A DNA stretch of 5,217 nucleotides. Origin: Bacteroidota bacterium (GTDB taxonomy: Bacteria; Bacteroidota; Bacteroidia; Flavobacteriales; Flavobacteriaceae). The notes under the pieces were generated by a model. That model did no database searches. It worked only from the letters and a program-made list of their open reading frames with translations, and was not told where the DNA came from. The translations under genes and the position numbers were made by a program. Location of the stretch: NCBI GenBank assembly GCA_022601215.1, contig JAHZIZ010000186.1, forward strand, positions 1 to 5,217. The letters run 5' to 3'. Below, piece by piece: positions 1-5,217 of this stretch (its first letter is position 1; each line of letters opens with the position of its first letter).

Positions 1-740
1 CTTTCAGGAATTAAATAACTCATGAAATAATTATATGCTTCCTCCCCAGTATGCCCTTCGTTTTCCGAGGCAAGCTCTCTGGCTAGTAAATGTGAGGATG
101 ATGACCTGTGATGACCATCGGCTATGTATACAGCATCCATTTTGGAAAAGCCTTTCTTCAATTCAGCAATAACGAGGGGATCGCTTACTCTCCATAGATA
201 ATGAGTATCTCGATAGGTGGTTGTAAATTCATACTCTGCCCGCTCTTTCATACTATTCTGAATCCTTCGAGCAATGGCTTCATTATCGGGATAAGTTAAG
301 AGTACGGCTTCAGCGTTAAAACCAACAGTTTTTAGGTATTCTTTAAAAAGTGTTTCTCTATATTCTATGGTGTTTTCATGCTTTTTGATGACATCATTAT
401 GGTAATCGACTACACTGGCAGCGGCGACAATTCCATTAAAAATATTACCATCTCTATTTACAATTTTGTAAATGTAGAAGCATGGACTTTCTTCATGCTG
501 AAAGATCCCATCTTCCTTAAATTCTTGATAGCGGTTTTTCACTAGCGTATATCGTTCCTTCCCTGAAATTTGCTTGTGATATTTAAAGCCAGGGTTTACA
601 ATATGGAGGAAAGAAAAAGGATTATCTCGTAAACGAGCATCTCTTTCTTCCATGGAATAGCTTTCATACGAACGTGAGGCAACTAAGGTAACTTTGTCTC
701 TAGTGGGACGCACCGCTTTAAAAGGAAGAATTTTAGCCAT
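1..740 (-). CDS. DUF1015 family protein, N-terminal 246 residues (C-terminus off the left edge)
   Basis: Seen: the minus strand is open from an ATG at 740 to the window edge with no stop, giving about 246 residues starting MAKILPFKAVRPTRDKV. That start matches the usual beginning of DUF1015 proteins, where an early PFxAxRP-type motif is typical. Other landmarks are an IKKHENT stretch at about residues 118-124 and the hallmark YIADGHHR at 205-212. There is no signal peptide or membrane segment, so it is probably cytoplasmic. From memory the family runs to about 400 residues, so roughly 40% is missing here. It starts 13 bases after the stop of the acyl-CoA dehydrogenase gene upstream and is very likely co-transcribed with it. 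The function is unknown. The DGHHR motif resembles that of ParB/serine-kinase-fold nucleotide-binding proteins, which is inference only. The family assignment is confident; any activity is not. Confidence 0.9.
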   Translation of the reverse strand, partial: MAKILPFKAVRPTRDKVTLVASRSYESYSMEERDARLRDNPFSFLHIVNPGFKYHKQISGKERYTLVKNRYQEFKEDGIFQHEESPCFYIYKIVNRDGNIFNGIVAAASVVDYHNDVIKKHENTIEYRETLFKEYLKTVGFNAEAVLLTYPDNEAIARRIQNSMKERAEYEFTTTYRDTHYLWRVSDPLVIAELKKGFSKMDAVYIADGHHRSSSSHLLARELASENEGHTGEEAYNYFMSYLIPE

Positions 741-753
741 AGTTAAAAGCGTA

Positions 754-1644
754 TTATTTAGTGAACATAGCAGCTACTTTTTCTGCTTTTCTACTTTCAC
801 TATAATCATAAAACCCTTCTCCGCTTTTCACTCCCATTTTACCAGCCATAACCATATTTACCAATAAAGGACATGGGGCATATTTTGGGTTCTTAAATCC
901 ATTGTACATTACATTCAGTATCGACAGACAAACATCTAATCCAATAAAATCTGCCAGTTGTAAAGGTCCCATTGGGTGTGCCATCCCAAGTTTCATAACA
1001 GTGTCGATTTCTTCAACACCAGCAACGCCATTATATAGCGTTTCTATCGCTTCGTTGATCATAGGCATTAAAATTCGATTGGCAACAAATCCAGGGTAAT
1101 CATTAACTTCAACAGGTACTTTGTTCAGCTTTTTTGAAATTTCTTCAACGGTCTTATAGGTAGCGTCACTAGTGCTATATCCTTTAATAATTTCAACCAA
1201 TTTCATGATTGGAACTGGGTTCATAAAATGCATTCCAATAACCATTCCTGGACGAGAGGTAACTGACGCGATTTGTGTTATAGAAATTGAAGAAGTGTTA
1301 CTTGCTAAGATGGTGTCATCTGGACAAAAGGTGTCTAAATCTCTAAAAATTTTCAACTTGAGGTCCACATTTTCCGTAGCAGCTTCTACCACTAAGCTAG
1401 CATATTCCACACCTTCTTCTATGCTAGTGTAAGTTGTGATATTACCAAGAGTACGATTCTTATCTTCTTCTGTAATTCGTTCTTTAGCGACCATACGATC
1501 TAAATTCTTCGTTATGGTTGCTATTCCGCGGTCTAGAGAATCTTGGGAAATGTCAATTAATTGAACCTTATAATCAAATTGAGCAAAGGTGTGGGCAATT
1601 CCATTACCCATGGTTCCTGCTCCTATTACTGCTACGTTTTTCAT
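754..1644 (-). CDS. hbd: 3-hydroxybutyryl-CoA dehydrogenase (3-hydroxyacyl-CoA dehydrogenase family)
   Basis: This 296-residue protein catalyses NAD(P)-dependent interconversion of (S)-3-hydroxyacyl-CoA and 3-oxoacyl-CoA in the cytoplasm, as in beta-oxidation or short-chain acyl-CoA metabolism. Seen: an N-terminal Rossmann domain with GAGTMG at residues 8-13 and an acidic D31 at the end of the second strand, which favours NAD(H). The catalytic set is complete: S118 in SNTSSIS, H139 in MHFMNPVP, E151 in KLVEII, and N189 in GFVANR. The spacings among these four match those I recall for the human enzyme (S137, H158, E170, N208). The C-terminal dimerisation domain follows, with MGPLQLADFIGLD at 225-237 and GEGFYDY near the end. 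Length fits the stand-alone short form, not the fused FadB type. The start is preceded by an A-rich leader without Shine-Dalgarno. It sits 50 bases after the Gfo/Idh/MocA gene and 13 bases before the DUF1015 gene. Chain-length preference cannot be read from sequence. Confidence 0.95.
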   Translation of the reverse strand: MKNVAVIGAGTMGNGIAHTFAQFDYKVQLIDISQDSLDRGIATITKNLDRMVAKERITEEDKNRTLGNITTYTSIEEGVEYASLVVEAATENVDLKLKIFRDLDTFCPDDTILASNTSSISITQIASVTSRPGMVIGMHFMNPVPIMKLVEIIKGYSTSDATYKTVEEISKKLNKVPVEVNDYPGFVANRILMPMINEAIETLYNGVAGVEEIDTVMKLGMAHPMGPLQLADFIGLDVCLSILNVMYNGFKNPKYAPCPLLVNMVMAGKMGVKSGEGFYDYSESRKAEKVAAMFTK

Positions 1645-1673
1645 TGAATGTATATTTGTGGAAATATTGTGGT

Positions 1674-1692
1674 GCTTCTATTTGTAAGAAGC
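1674..1692. repeat. Small inverted repeat in the gap between two operon genes
   Basis: A perfect 6-base inverted repeat, GCTTCT (1674-1679) and AGAAGC (1687-1692), is separated by 7 bases. It lies in the 50-base gap between the oxidoreductase stop and the hbd start. No T-tract follows on the minus strand, so it does not look like an intrinsic terminator. It could be a weak mRNA stem-loop at the 3' end of the upstream cistron, or chance. Confidence 0.35.
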
Positions 1693-1694
1693 GC

Positions 1695-2663
1695 TTATAA
1701 TTGTTTAAAGTTTTCGATCACCTGCATGGCTACTTTGAGTGCGTTGGTTCCTTGTGACAAGGTAACTACAGGTGTTGTATTATTATTGATTGCATCAGCA
1801 AAAGTTTCTAATTCATCAAGAATAGCGTTATTTCCATCTATTTCAGGGTTATCGAAATAAATTTGCTTTTTTACACCTTCAGCATTGGTGAGAATCATGG
1901 CAAAATCGTCTGGATTTTCAGGGGCGTCTTTCATTTTAACCACTTCGCATTTCTTTTCTAAAAAGTCAACAGAGATATAGGCATCTCTCTGAAAGAAACG
2001 TGCTTTACGCATTTTTTTCATAGAAATTCTACTCGCTGTAAGATTTGCCACGCAGCCATTCTCAAATTCAATACGTGCGTTTGCAATATCCGGTGTTTCC
2101 GAAATTACCGATACGCCACTGGCAGAAACAGACTTAACTTCACTTTTTACAACACTTAAAATGGCATCAATATCATGGATCATCAAATCCAATACTACAG
2201 GAACATCGGTTCCCCTGGGATTGAATTCAGCTAGACGGTGTGCTTCGATAAACATTGGATTTTCAAACTTATCACGAACAGCCATAAATGCAGGGTTAAA
2301 ACGCTCCACATGACCCACTTGGCCTTTAACATTATGTTTTTCAGCTAGCGCTAGAAGGCTCTCAGCTTCAGTAACCGTTTGCGTAATTGGCTTTTCAATA
2401 AACAGGTGCTTACCTGCTTTTATAACTTTTTCGGCTACTTCATAATGAAATATGGTAGGTGTAACCACATCGACAACATCACAGGCATCAATTAACTCTT
2501 CGATTGAAGAAAAGCTGTGGTAACCAAATTCTTCTGCAATTTGTTTTGACGCTTTTTCATCAGCATCAAAAAAACCAACCAGTTCATATTTACTCGATTG
2601 GTTTAGCAATTTTAAATGAATCTTTCCTAGATGACCAGCACCTAAAACTCCTGCTTTTAGCAT
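1695..2663 (-). CDS. Gfo/Idh/MocA family NAD(P)-dependent oxidoreductase
   Basis: A 322-residue soluble dehydrogenase of the glucose-fructose oxidoreductase/inositol dehydrogenase family; members usually oxidise or reduce a hydroxyl on a sugar, sugar nucleotide or cyclitol. Seen: an N-terminal Rossmann fold with GAGHLG at residues 8-13 and FFDAD at 31-35, where D33 would bind the adenosine ribose of NAD. The family signature IEKPIT is at 89-94, with K91 the expected catalytic lysine. GHVERFNP lies at 117-124. DLMIHDID at 159-166 supplies the usual D/H pair (D159, H163). The C-terminal alpha/beta substrate domain fills the remainder. It is the first gene of the probable three-gene minus-strand operon and has a -7 promoter element about 17 bases before its ATG. 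The GHVERFNP variant recalls sugar-nucleotide dehydrogenases such as UDP-GlcNAc 3-dehydrogenase, but no neighbouring sugar gene confirms this, so the substrate is left open. Confidence 0.93.
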   Translation of the reverse strand: MLKAGVLGAGHLGKIHLKLLNQSSKYELVGFFDADEKASKQIAEEFGYHSFSSIEELIDACDVVDVVTPTIFHYEVAEKVIKAGKHLFIEKPITQTVTEAESLLALAEKHNVKGQVGHVERFNPAFMAVRDKFENPMFIEAHRLAEFNPRGTDVPVVLDLMIHDIDAILSVVKSEVKSVSASGVSVISETPDIANARIEFENGCVANLTASRISMKKMRKARFFQRDAYISVDFLEKKCEVVKMKDAPENPDDFAMILTNAEGVKKQIYFDNPEIDGNNAILDELETFADAINNNTTPVVTLSQGTNALKVAMQVIENFKQL

Positions 2664-2673
2664 GGGCGTGTGT

Positions 2674-2683
2674 TTTGTACAAA
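2674..2683. promoter_or_regulatory. Perfect 10-base palindrome TTTGTACAAA, possible operator
   Basis: TTTGTACAAA is self-complementary and overlaps the start-proximal end of the leftward -7 element (2680-2687), covering the likely transcription start. A site here could block polymerase. Ten-base palindromes also arise by chance in AT-rich DNA, and no matching second site is seen, so this is a weak candidate. Confidence 0.25.
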
Positions 2684-2687
2684 GATA
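2680..2687 (-). promoter_or_regulatory. Bacteroidota-type -7 promoter element for the leftward operon
   Basis: On the minus strand the sequence reads TATCTTTG, an exact match to the Bacteroidota primary-sigma -7 consensus TAnnTTTG. It lies 16 bases before the ATG of the Gfo/Idh/MocA gene, implying a leader of about 10 bases. No TTG was found at the usual upstream spacing (about 17-23 bases), so the -33 half is missing or degenerate. It would drive the three-gene leftward operon. Confidence 0.55.
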
Positions 2688-2744
2688 CTTGTTTTAGTGG
2701 AAATTTTGCTCCCTTCAAACTATGATTTCTGTATCCATTTTTAG

Positions 2745-2752
2745 TAGATTTG
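2745..2752 (+). promoter_or_regulatory. Bacteroidota-type -7 promoter element for the rightward GNAT-pcm operon
   Basis: TAGATTTG matches the Bacteroidota -7 consensus TAnnTTTG exactly and lies 18 bases before the ATG at 2771. A proper -33 TTG is not found at normal spacing; the nearest TTG, at 2706-2708, is too far away. The element covers an in-frame TTG at 2750, so that codon would not be transcribed as part of the mRNA, which supports the ATG at 2771 as the true start of the acetyltransferase. Confidence 0.55.
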
Positions 2753-2770
2753 TTTCAAACCAGACTTGCC

Positions 2771-3319
2771 ATGAAACAACCAATTATAGAAACTGAGCGA
2801 CTTATTATAAGGGAAATTTTGACAGAAGATGCCGAAGGTATGTTTGAACTTGATTCTAACCCAAACGTGCATTTGTATCTAGGGAATAAACCTGTTACAA
2901 CTTTGGAGCAGTCCTTAACAATGGTAGCGGAGATTCGTCAACAGTATATAGACAACGGTATTTGTCGGTGGGCAGTCGTGGAGAAAGAGAGTGGTAAATT
3001 CGTTGGATGGACAGGATTTCGATTGAATTCGGATATCATTATGAATGGAATGGAGAATGTATTCGATTTAGGATATCGGTTTGTTGAATCTGCCTGGGGC
3101 AAGGGGTATGCCAGTGAAACTGCTTTTGCTTGTATGGATTATGCCTTTAAACACTTAAGCTATGATCCGATTTATGGTGCTGCCGATATCAAAAATATTG
3201 CTTCGAATAAGATTTTACAAAAAGTTGGAATGCGCTTTACAAACGAATTTGATTTTGACGGAGAACCACATAACTTTTATAGTATCACTAAAGAGGAGTG
3301 GAATAATATGCGCACTTAA
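2771..3319 (+). CDS. GNAT family N-acetyltransferase (RimJ/RimL-like)
   Basis: A 182-residue cytoplasmic acetyltransferase that moves the acetyl group of acetyl-CoA to an amine; the acceptor is unknown. Seen: the N-terminal IETERLIIREI at residues 6-16, typical of the RimJ/RimL-like (Acetyltransf_3) branch. FVGWTGFRL at 78-85 forms the central strands, and FDLGYRFVESAWGKGYASE at about 98-116 is the strand plus acetyl-CoA pyrophosphate loop. Here WGKGYA stands in the family's (R/Q)xxGx(G/A) position. The stretch around N145 and the following KVGMRF at 151-156 match the usual N-x-x-S/A...GF end of the fold. The start was chosen at the ATG because the in-frame TTG seven codons upstream lies inside a -7 promoter element and the ATG gives the normal family N-terminus. 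Its TAA overlaps the pcm ATG (TAATG), so the two are translationally coupled. Candidates include ribosomal-protein or small-molecule acetylation. Confidence 0.92.
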   Translation: MKQPIIETERLIIREILTEDAEGMFELDSNPNVHLYLGNKPVTTLEQSLTMVAEIRQQYIDNGICRWAVVEKESGKFVGWTGFRLNSDIIMNGMENVFDLGYRFVESAWGKGYASETAFACMDYAFKHLSYDPIYGAADIKNIASNKILQKVGMRFTNEFDFDGEPHNFYSITKEEWNNMRT

Positions 3320-3960
3320 TGAAAGATACATTTCAACATAAAGGAATGCGGAAGAAACTAGTTGAGACACTAGTTCGTAAAGGAATATCTAATGCCGACG
3401 TACTTGCTGCCATAGGCAGAATCCCTCGTCATTGGTTCATGGATAGTGGTTTTATTGACCATGCCTATGTTGATAAAGCGTTTCCAATAGCCGCAGATCA
3501 AACTATTTCGCAGCCATTTACTGTGGCGAGACAAACAGAATTATTAGCACTGTTACCTGGAGCGAAAGTATTGGAAATTGGTACAGGAAGTGGATATCAA
3601 AGTGCAGTTTTACTTGAAATGGGAATGACGCTTTTTACTATAGAGCGTCAAAATGAACTCTTTAAAAAAACCAATTTGTTCTTGCCTAAAATAGGATATC
3701 GACCCAAAAAAATGATTTTTGGCGATGGGTATAAAGGCTTGCCAAATGAGGCCCCTTTTGATGGAATTATTGTCACTGCTGGGGCGCCATACGTGCCCAA
3801 AGCTTTGCTAGCGCAGTTACATGTGGGCGCTCGCTTAGTGATTCCTGTTGGTGATGAAGTTCAAATAATGACAGTGTTTACCAGAAAAAGCGCTACCGAA
3901 TTTGAAAAAGAAACTTATGGAGAGTTTCGTTTTGTACCATTATTGGAGGACAAAAATTAA
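3319..3960 (+). CDS. pcm: Protein-L-isoaspartate(D-aspartate) O-methyltransferase
   Basis: A 213-residue cytoplasmic repair enzyme that transfers the methyl of S-adenosylmethionine to the carboxyl of L-isoaspartyl residues formed by aspartate/asparagine ageing, allowing them to revert to normal aspartate. Seen: an N-terminal helical cap (LVETLVRKGI, about 14-23), then IPRHWF at 35-40. ISQPFTVARQTELL at 63-76 is the family substrate-side motif. SAM motif I is VLEIGTGSGYQSA at 84-96, and TIERQNEL at 107-114 contains E109 for the SAM ribose. GDGYKGLP lies at 135-142 and FDGIIVTAGAP at 147-157. LVIPVG at 173-178 and FRFVPL at 203-208 close the fold. All hallmark motifs are intact and the length is normal. 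It starts on the last base of the upstream acetyltransferase stop codon, with no Shine-Dalgarno at a useful distance, so reinitiation is likely. The plus-strand terminator at 4106-4127 probably ends this transcript. Confidence 0.96.
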   Translation: MKDTFQHKGMRKKLVETLVRKGISNADVLAAIGRIPRHWFMDSGFIDHAYVDKAFPIAADQTISQPFTVARQTELLALLPGAKVLEIGTGSGYQSAVLLEMGMTLFTIERQNELFKKTNLFLPKIGYRPKKMIFGDGYKGLPNEAPFDGIIVTAGAPYVPKALLAQLHVGARLVIPVGDEVQIMTVFTRKSATEFEKETYGEFRFVPLLEDKN

Positions 3961-4025
3961 AAAATCCGGCTTATTTCCTTGAAAGGTACCCCAATATATT
4001 AACCTTCCAATTCTTAAACCGGATT
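3952..4025 (-). terminator. Two-helix hairpin plus U-rich tract, probable terminator of the DUF5686 gene
   Basis: On the minus-strand RNA, 4025-4015 pairs with 3973-3963 over 11 base pairs. Within it, 4010-4002 pairs with 3987-3979 over 9 base pairs, leaving a purine-rich 4 x 5 internal loop and a 14-base apical loop. Each helix contains one G-U wobble (4018/3970 and 4007/3982); on the plus-strand RNA these would be C-A mismatches, so the structure belongs to the minus strand. It is followed at once by a U-rich tract (complement of 3952-3964). It sits 100 bases beyond the DUF5686 stop. The helix is longer and more branched than an ordinary terminator, so a structured 3' UTR element is possible. 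Confidence 0.6.
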
Positions 4026-4105
4026 ACAACTAGTATTGTTCTCCTTTTACAAGGTAAAATTGATACAATCTATGAGAGAAAACAAGAGTGAAAAACTGCT
4101 ATTTT

Positions 4106-4127
4106 AAAGGGGAAAAACCCTTTTTTT
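4106..4127 (+). terminator. Intrinsic terminator for the GNAT-pcm transcript
   Basis: AAAGGG (4106-4111) pairs with CCCTTT (4118-4123) around a GAAAAA loop, and the T-run continues to 4127 (seven Ts in all). The stem is short but perfect, and the T-run lies on the plus strand only, so it should stop rightward transcription about 165 bases after pcm. Its tail overlaps the stop codon (4126-4128) of the opposing DUF5686 gene. Confidence 0.6.
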
Positions 4128-5217
4128 AGTCAAGTAAGCCTAAAAACTTTAAACCGAATACAAAAGCACCTTCGTTAGCTCCTTGATAAAATGAATGGAC
4201 ATAATCAATGCGAAGAAAACGATATTTACCCCATCCTAAGTTGTCCATACCAATGCTTAATTCACTATACGGTTTACGATCTTCTGAAATTAGAGTATGA
4301 GCACCCGCAACAAGGTTGAAATTGAGTGTGTTAACGCCTGGAATCTTACCCAAAATGTACCCTTTAAAATTGTGCTCTAAGTGGCCTTCAAAATAACTTT
4401 TGTTAGTACTCATGTCATAATATGGGAGTAAATTAAATACGTTTGTATAACTCGAAGAGGTGCCTATGCGTGTCTGATTTCCATTAAAATGTTTGTAATC
4501 TACGAAGGAGATGCCTTCTTCATTTAAAAAAGTTCCTCCTGTCATATTATATCTAAATTCGCCAAGGTTCCCGACATTCACATTTTGTCTTATTCGAGCG
4601 CTAAGTTCAGTATAGTTATATTGACTAATTGAAGCTCCCATACCATTCTCAATAGTTAGTGTTAATCGTGGATACTTATTACTACCGACATTATACTTTC
4701 CGTCTGGATAAGTCATGTATTTCTGATCAAAAGAAATATTTGCTATTAAGGAGGATTTAATAATGTTGTGTTCTACGACAGCTGGGTTGAGTATATCCTC
4801 GTCACCAGGGACAAGTGGGTTATTAGAGGTAAAGTCCACATTATCATTGGAAAAAAAAACATAATCTGTATTGTTAAATAAAGGTTTACGTTGTTCGTAA
4901 CCAAGATTCGCTCGGACACGGACTCCATTAAACCATTCATGTCCATATCCTATTCTTGCATAGGTGAGATCATAAATCTTCATATAATTACGTTCAAAAA
5001 ACAAACTTGCCACAGTATTCACTATAGGGGAAATAGGTTCGTCAACATTAAATTGTGATACTGTGTTACCTCCAGACAAAGAAATGCGGAGTCTATTGGT
5101 TCGATTGAAATTTTTGATTAGGCTTCCTCTAAAACGGACCCGATCTTCTGCCCAACTATAGGTAGTGTTGAGGTTTGCCGAAATCCAGCGGGTTCTATTG
5201 TCATCATACCATGTAAA
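4126..5217 (-). CDS. DUF5686 family outer-membrane beta-barrel protein, C-terminal 363 residues (N-terminus off the right edge)
   Basis: Seen: the frame is open from the right edge to a TAA at 4126-4128; the first visible codon reads TTT on the minus strand at 5217. A TTG at 5077-5079 is an internal leucine codon and not a start, because family-like sequence continues 46 codons upstream of it. The visible part is a run of alternating polar and hydrophobic strands rich in Y, N, F and G, as in outer-membrane barrels. Matching the family are NRTNRLRISLSGG, then QFNVDEPISPIVN (visible residues about 55-67), NYMKIYDL (77-84), the strand-like LGWGKYRFLRIDYVHSFY, and a last strand FVFGLKF near the C-terminus. 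From knowledge of the family, complete members are about 800 residues with a signal peptide and an N-terminal carboxypeptidase-regulatory-like (CarboxypepD_reg-like) domain, none of which is in view. It should sit in the outer membrane. The function of the family is not settled, and a TonB partner is not shown here. Confidence 0.88.
   Translation of the reverse strand, partial: FTWYDDNRTRWISANLNTTYSWAEDRVRFRGSLIKNFNRTNRLRISLSGGNTVSQFNVDEPISPIVNTVASLFFERNYMKIYDLTYARIGYGHEWFNGVRVRANLGYEQRKPLFNNTDYVFFSNDNVDFTSNNPLVPGDEDILNPAVVEHNIIKSSLIANISFDQKYMTYPDGKYNVGSNKYPRLTLTIENGMGASISQYNYTELSARIRQNVNVGNLGEFRYNMTGGTFLNEEGISFVDYKHFNGNQTRIGTSSSYTNVFNLLPYYDMSTNKSYFEGHLEHNFKGYILGKIPGVNTLNFNLVAGAHTLISEDRKPYSELSIGMDNLGWGKYRFLRIDYVHSFYQGANEGAFVFGLKFLGLLD

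Noticed and set aside
902..1700. Plus-strand open frames of 60-86 codons opposite the hbd gene
   Set aside because: They lie wholly or mostly antisense to a well-supported enzyme gene, show no recognisable domain and have no promoter or ribosome-binding signal.
1648..1860. Plus-strand 70-codon frame opposite the hbd/oxidoreductase junction
   Set aside because: Antisense to the conserved C-terminus of the Gfo/Idh/MocA protein, with no independent coding evidence.
2504..2725. Plus-strand 73-codon frame across the start of the oxidoreductase gene
   Set aside because: Mostly antisense to the Rossmann-fold coding region and ending in the divergent promoter region; the composition looks like a shadow frame.
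2714..2760. Direct repeat TTCAAAC at 2714-2720 and 2754-2760
   Set aside because: Only 7 bases, AT-rich, and placed without clear relation to either promoter; chance is the simplest explanation.
2750..2770. Seven-codon N-terminal extension of the acetyltransferase from a TTG start
   Set aside because: The TTG lies inside the rightward -7 promoter element, and the ATG at 2771 gives the usual family N-terminus.
4106..4123. The AAAGGG/CCCTTT hairpin as a terminator for the minus-strand gene
   Set aside because: On the minus strand the hairpin is not followed by a proper T-run (it runs into AAAATAG), so it serves the plus strand; the minus-strand candidate is the structure at 3952-4025.
5077..5079. 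TTG as the start of a 317-residue protein
   Set aside because: The frame continues upstream to the window edge with 46 more family-like residues, so this is an internal leucine codon of a longer gene.

Overview
The window looks like chromosome from a member of the Bacteroidota, most likely a flavobacterium. Four things suggest this: the AT-rich composition, the absence of Shine-Dalgarno sequences at the starts, two exact matches to the Bacteroidota -7 promoter element TAnnTTTG, and a DUF5686-type outer-membrane barrel, a family typical of this phylum. The organism call is an inference from these signs; no rRNA or other marker gene is present.

Layout. Positions 1-2663 hold three minus-strand genes transcribed right to left: a Gfo/Idh/MocA oxidoreductase (2663-1695), a 3-hydroxybutyryl-CoA dehydrogenase (1644-754) and a DUF1015 protein that runs off the left edge (740-1). 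Gaps of 50 and 13 bases make them a probable operon. A 107-base divergent intergenic region (2664-2770) carries one -7 element facing each way. To its right are two plus-strand genes: a GNAT acetyltransferase (2771-3319) and a protein-L-isoaspartate O-methyltransferase (3319-3960), overlapping by one base. A 165-base convergent region (3961-4125) then separates pcm from the C-terminal part of a minus-strand DUF5686 outer-membrane protein (5217-4126), which enters from the right edge.

How the genes relate. The GNAT-pcm pair is translationally linked and both products probably modify proteins: acetyl transfer, and repair of isoaspartyl damage. The three left-hand genes have no obvious single pathway. 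Two are NAD(P)-dependent dehydrogenases (acyl-CoA and probably sugar-type), and the third is uncharacterised but carries a DGHHR motif like that of ParB/serine-kinase-fold proteins.

The most unusual structure is in the convergent region. On the minus-strand RNA a two-helix hairpin of 20 base pairs forms next to a U-rich tract. Its only two non-Watson-Crick pairs are G-U wobbles on that strand and would be C-A mismatches on the other. A separate plus-strand terminator overlaps the stop codon of the opposing gene, so the two transcripts probably overlap tail to tail. No mobile element, CRISPR array, RNA gene or clear novel multi-gene system is visible; most of the window is ordinary housekeeping DNA.
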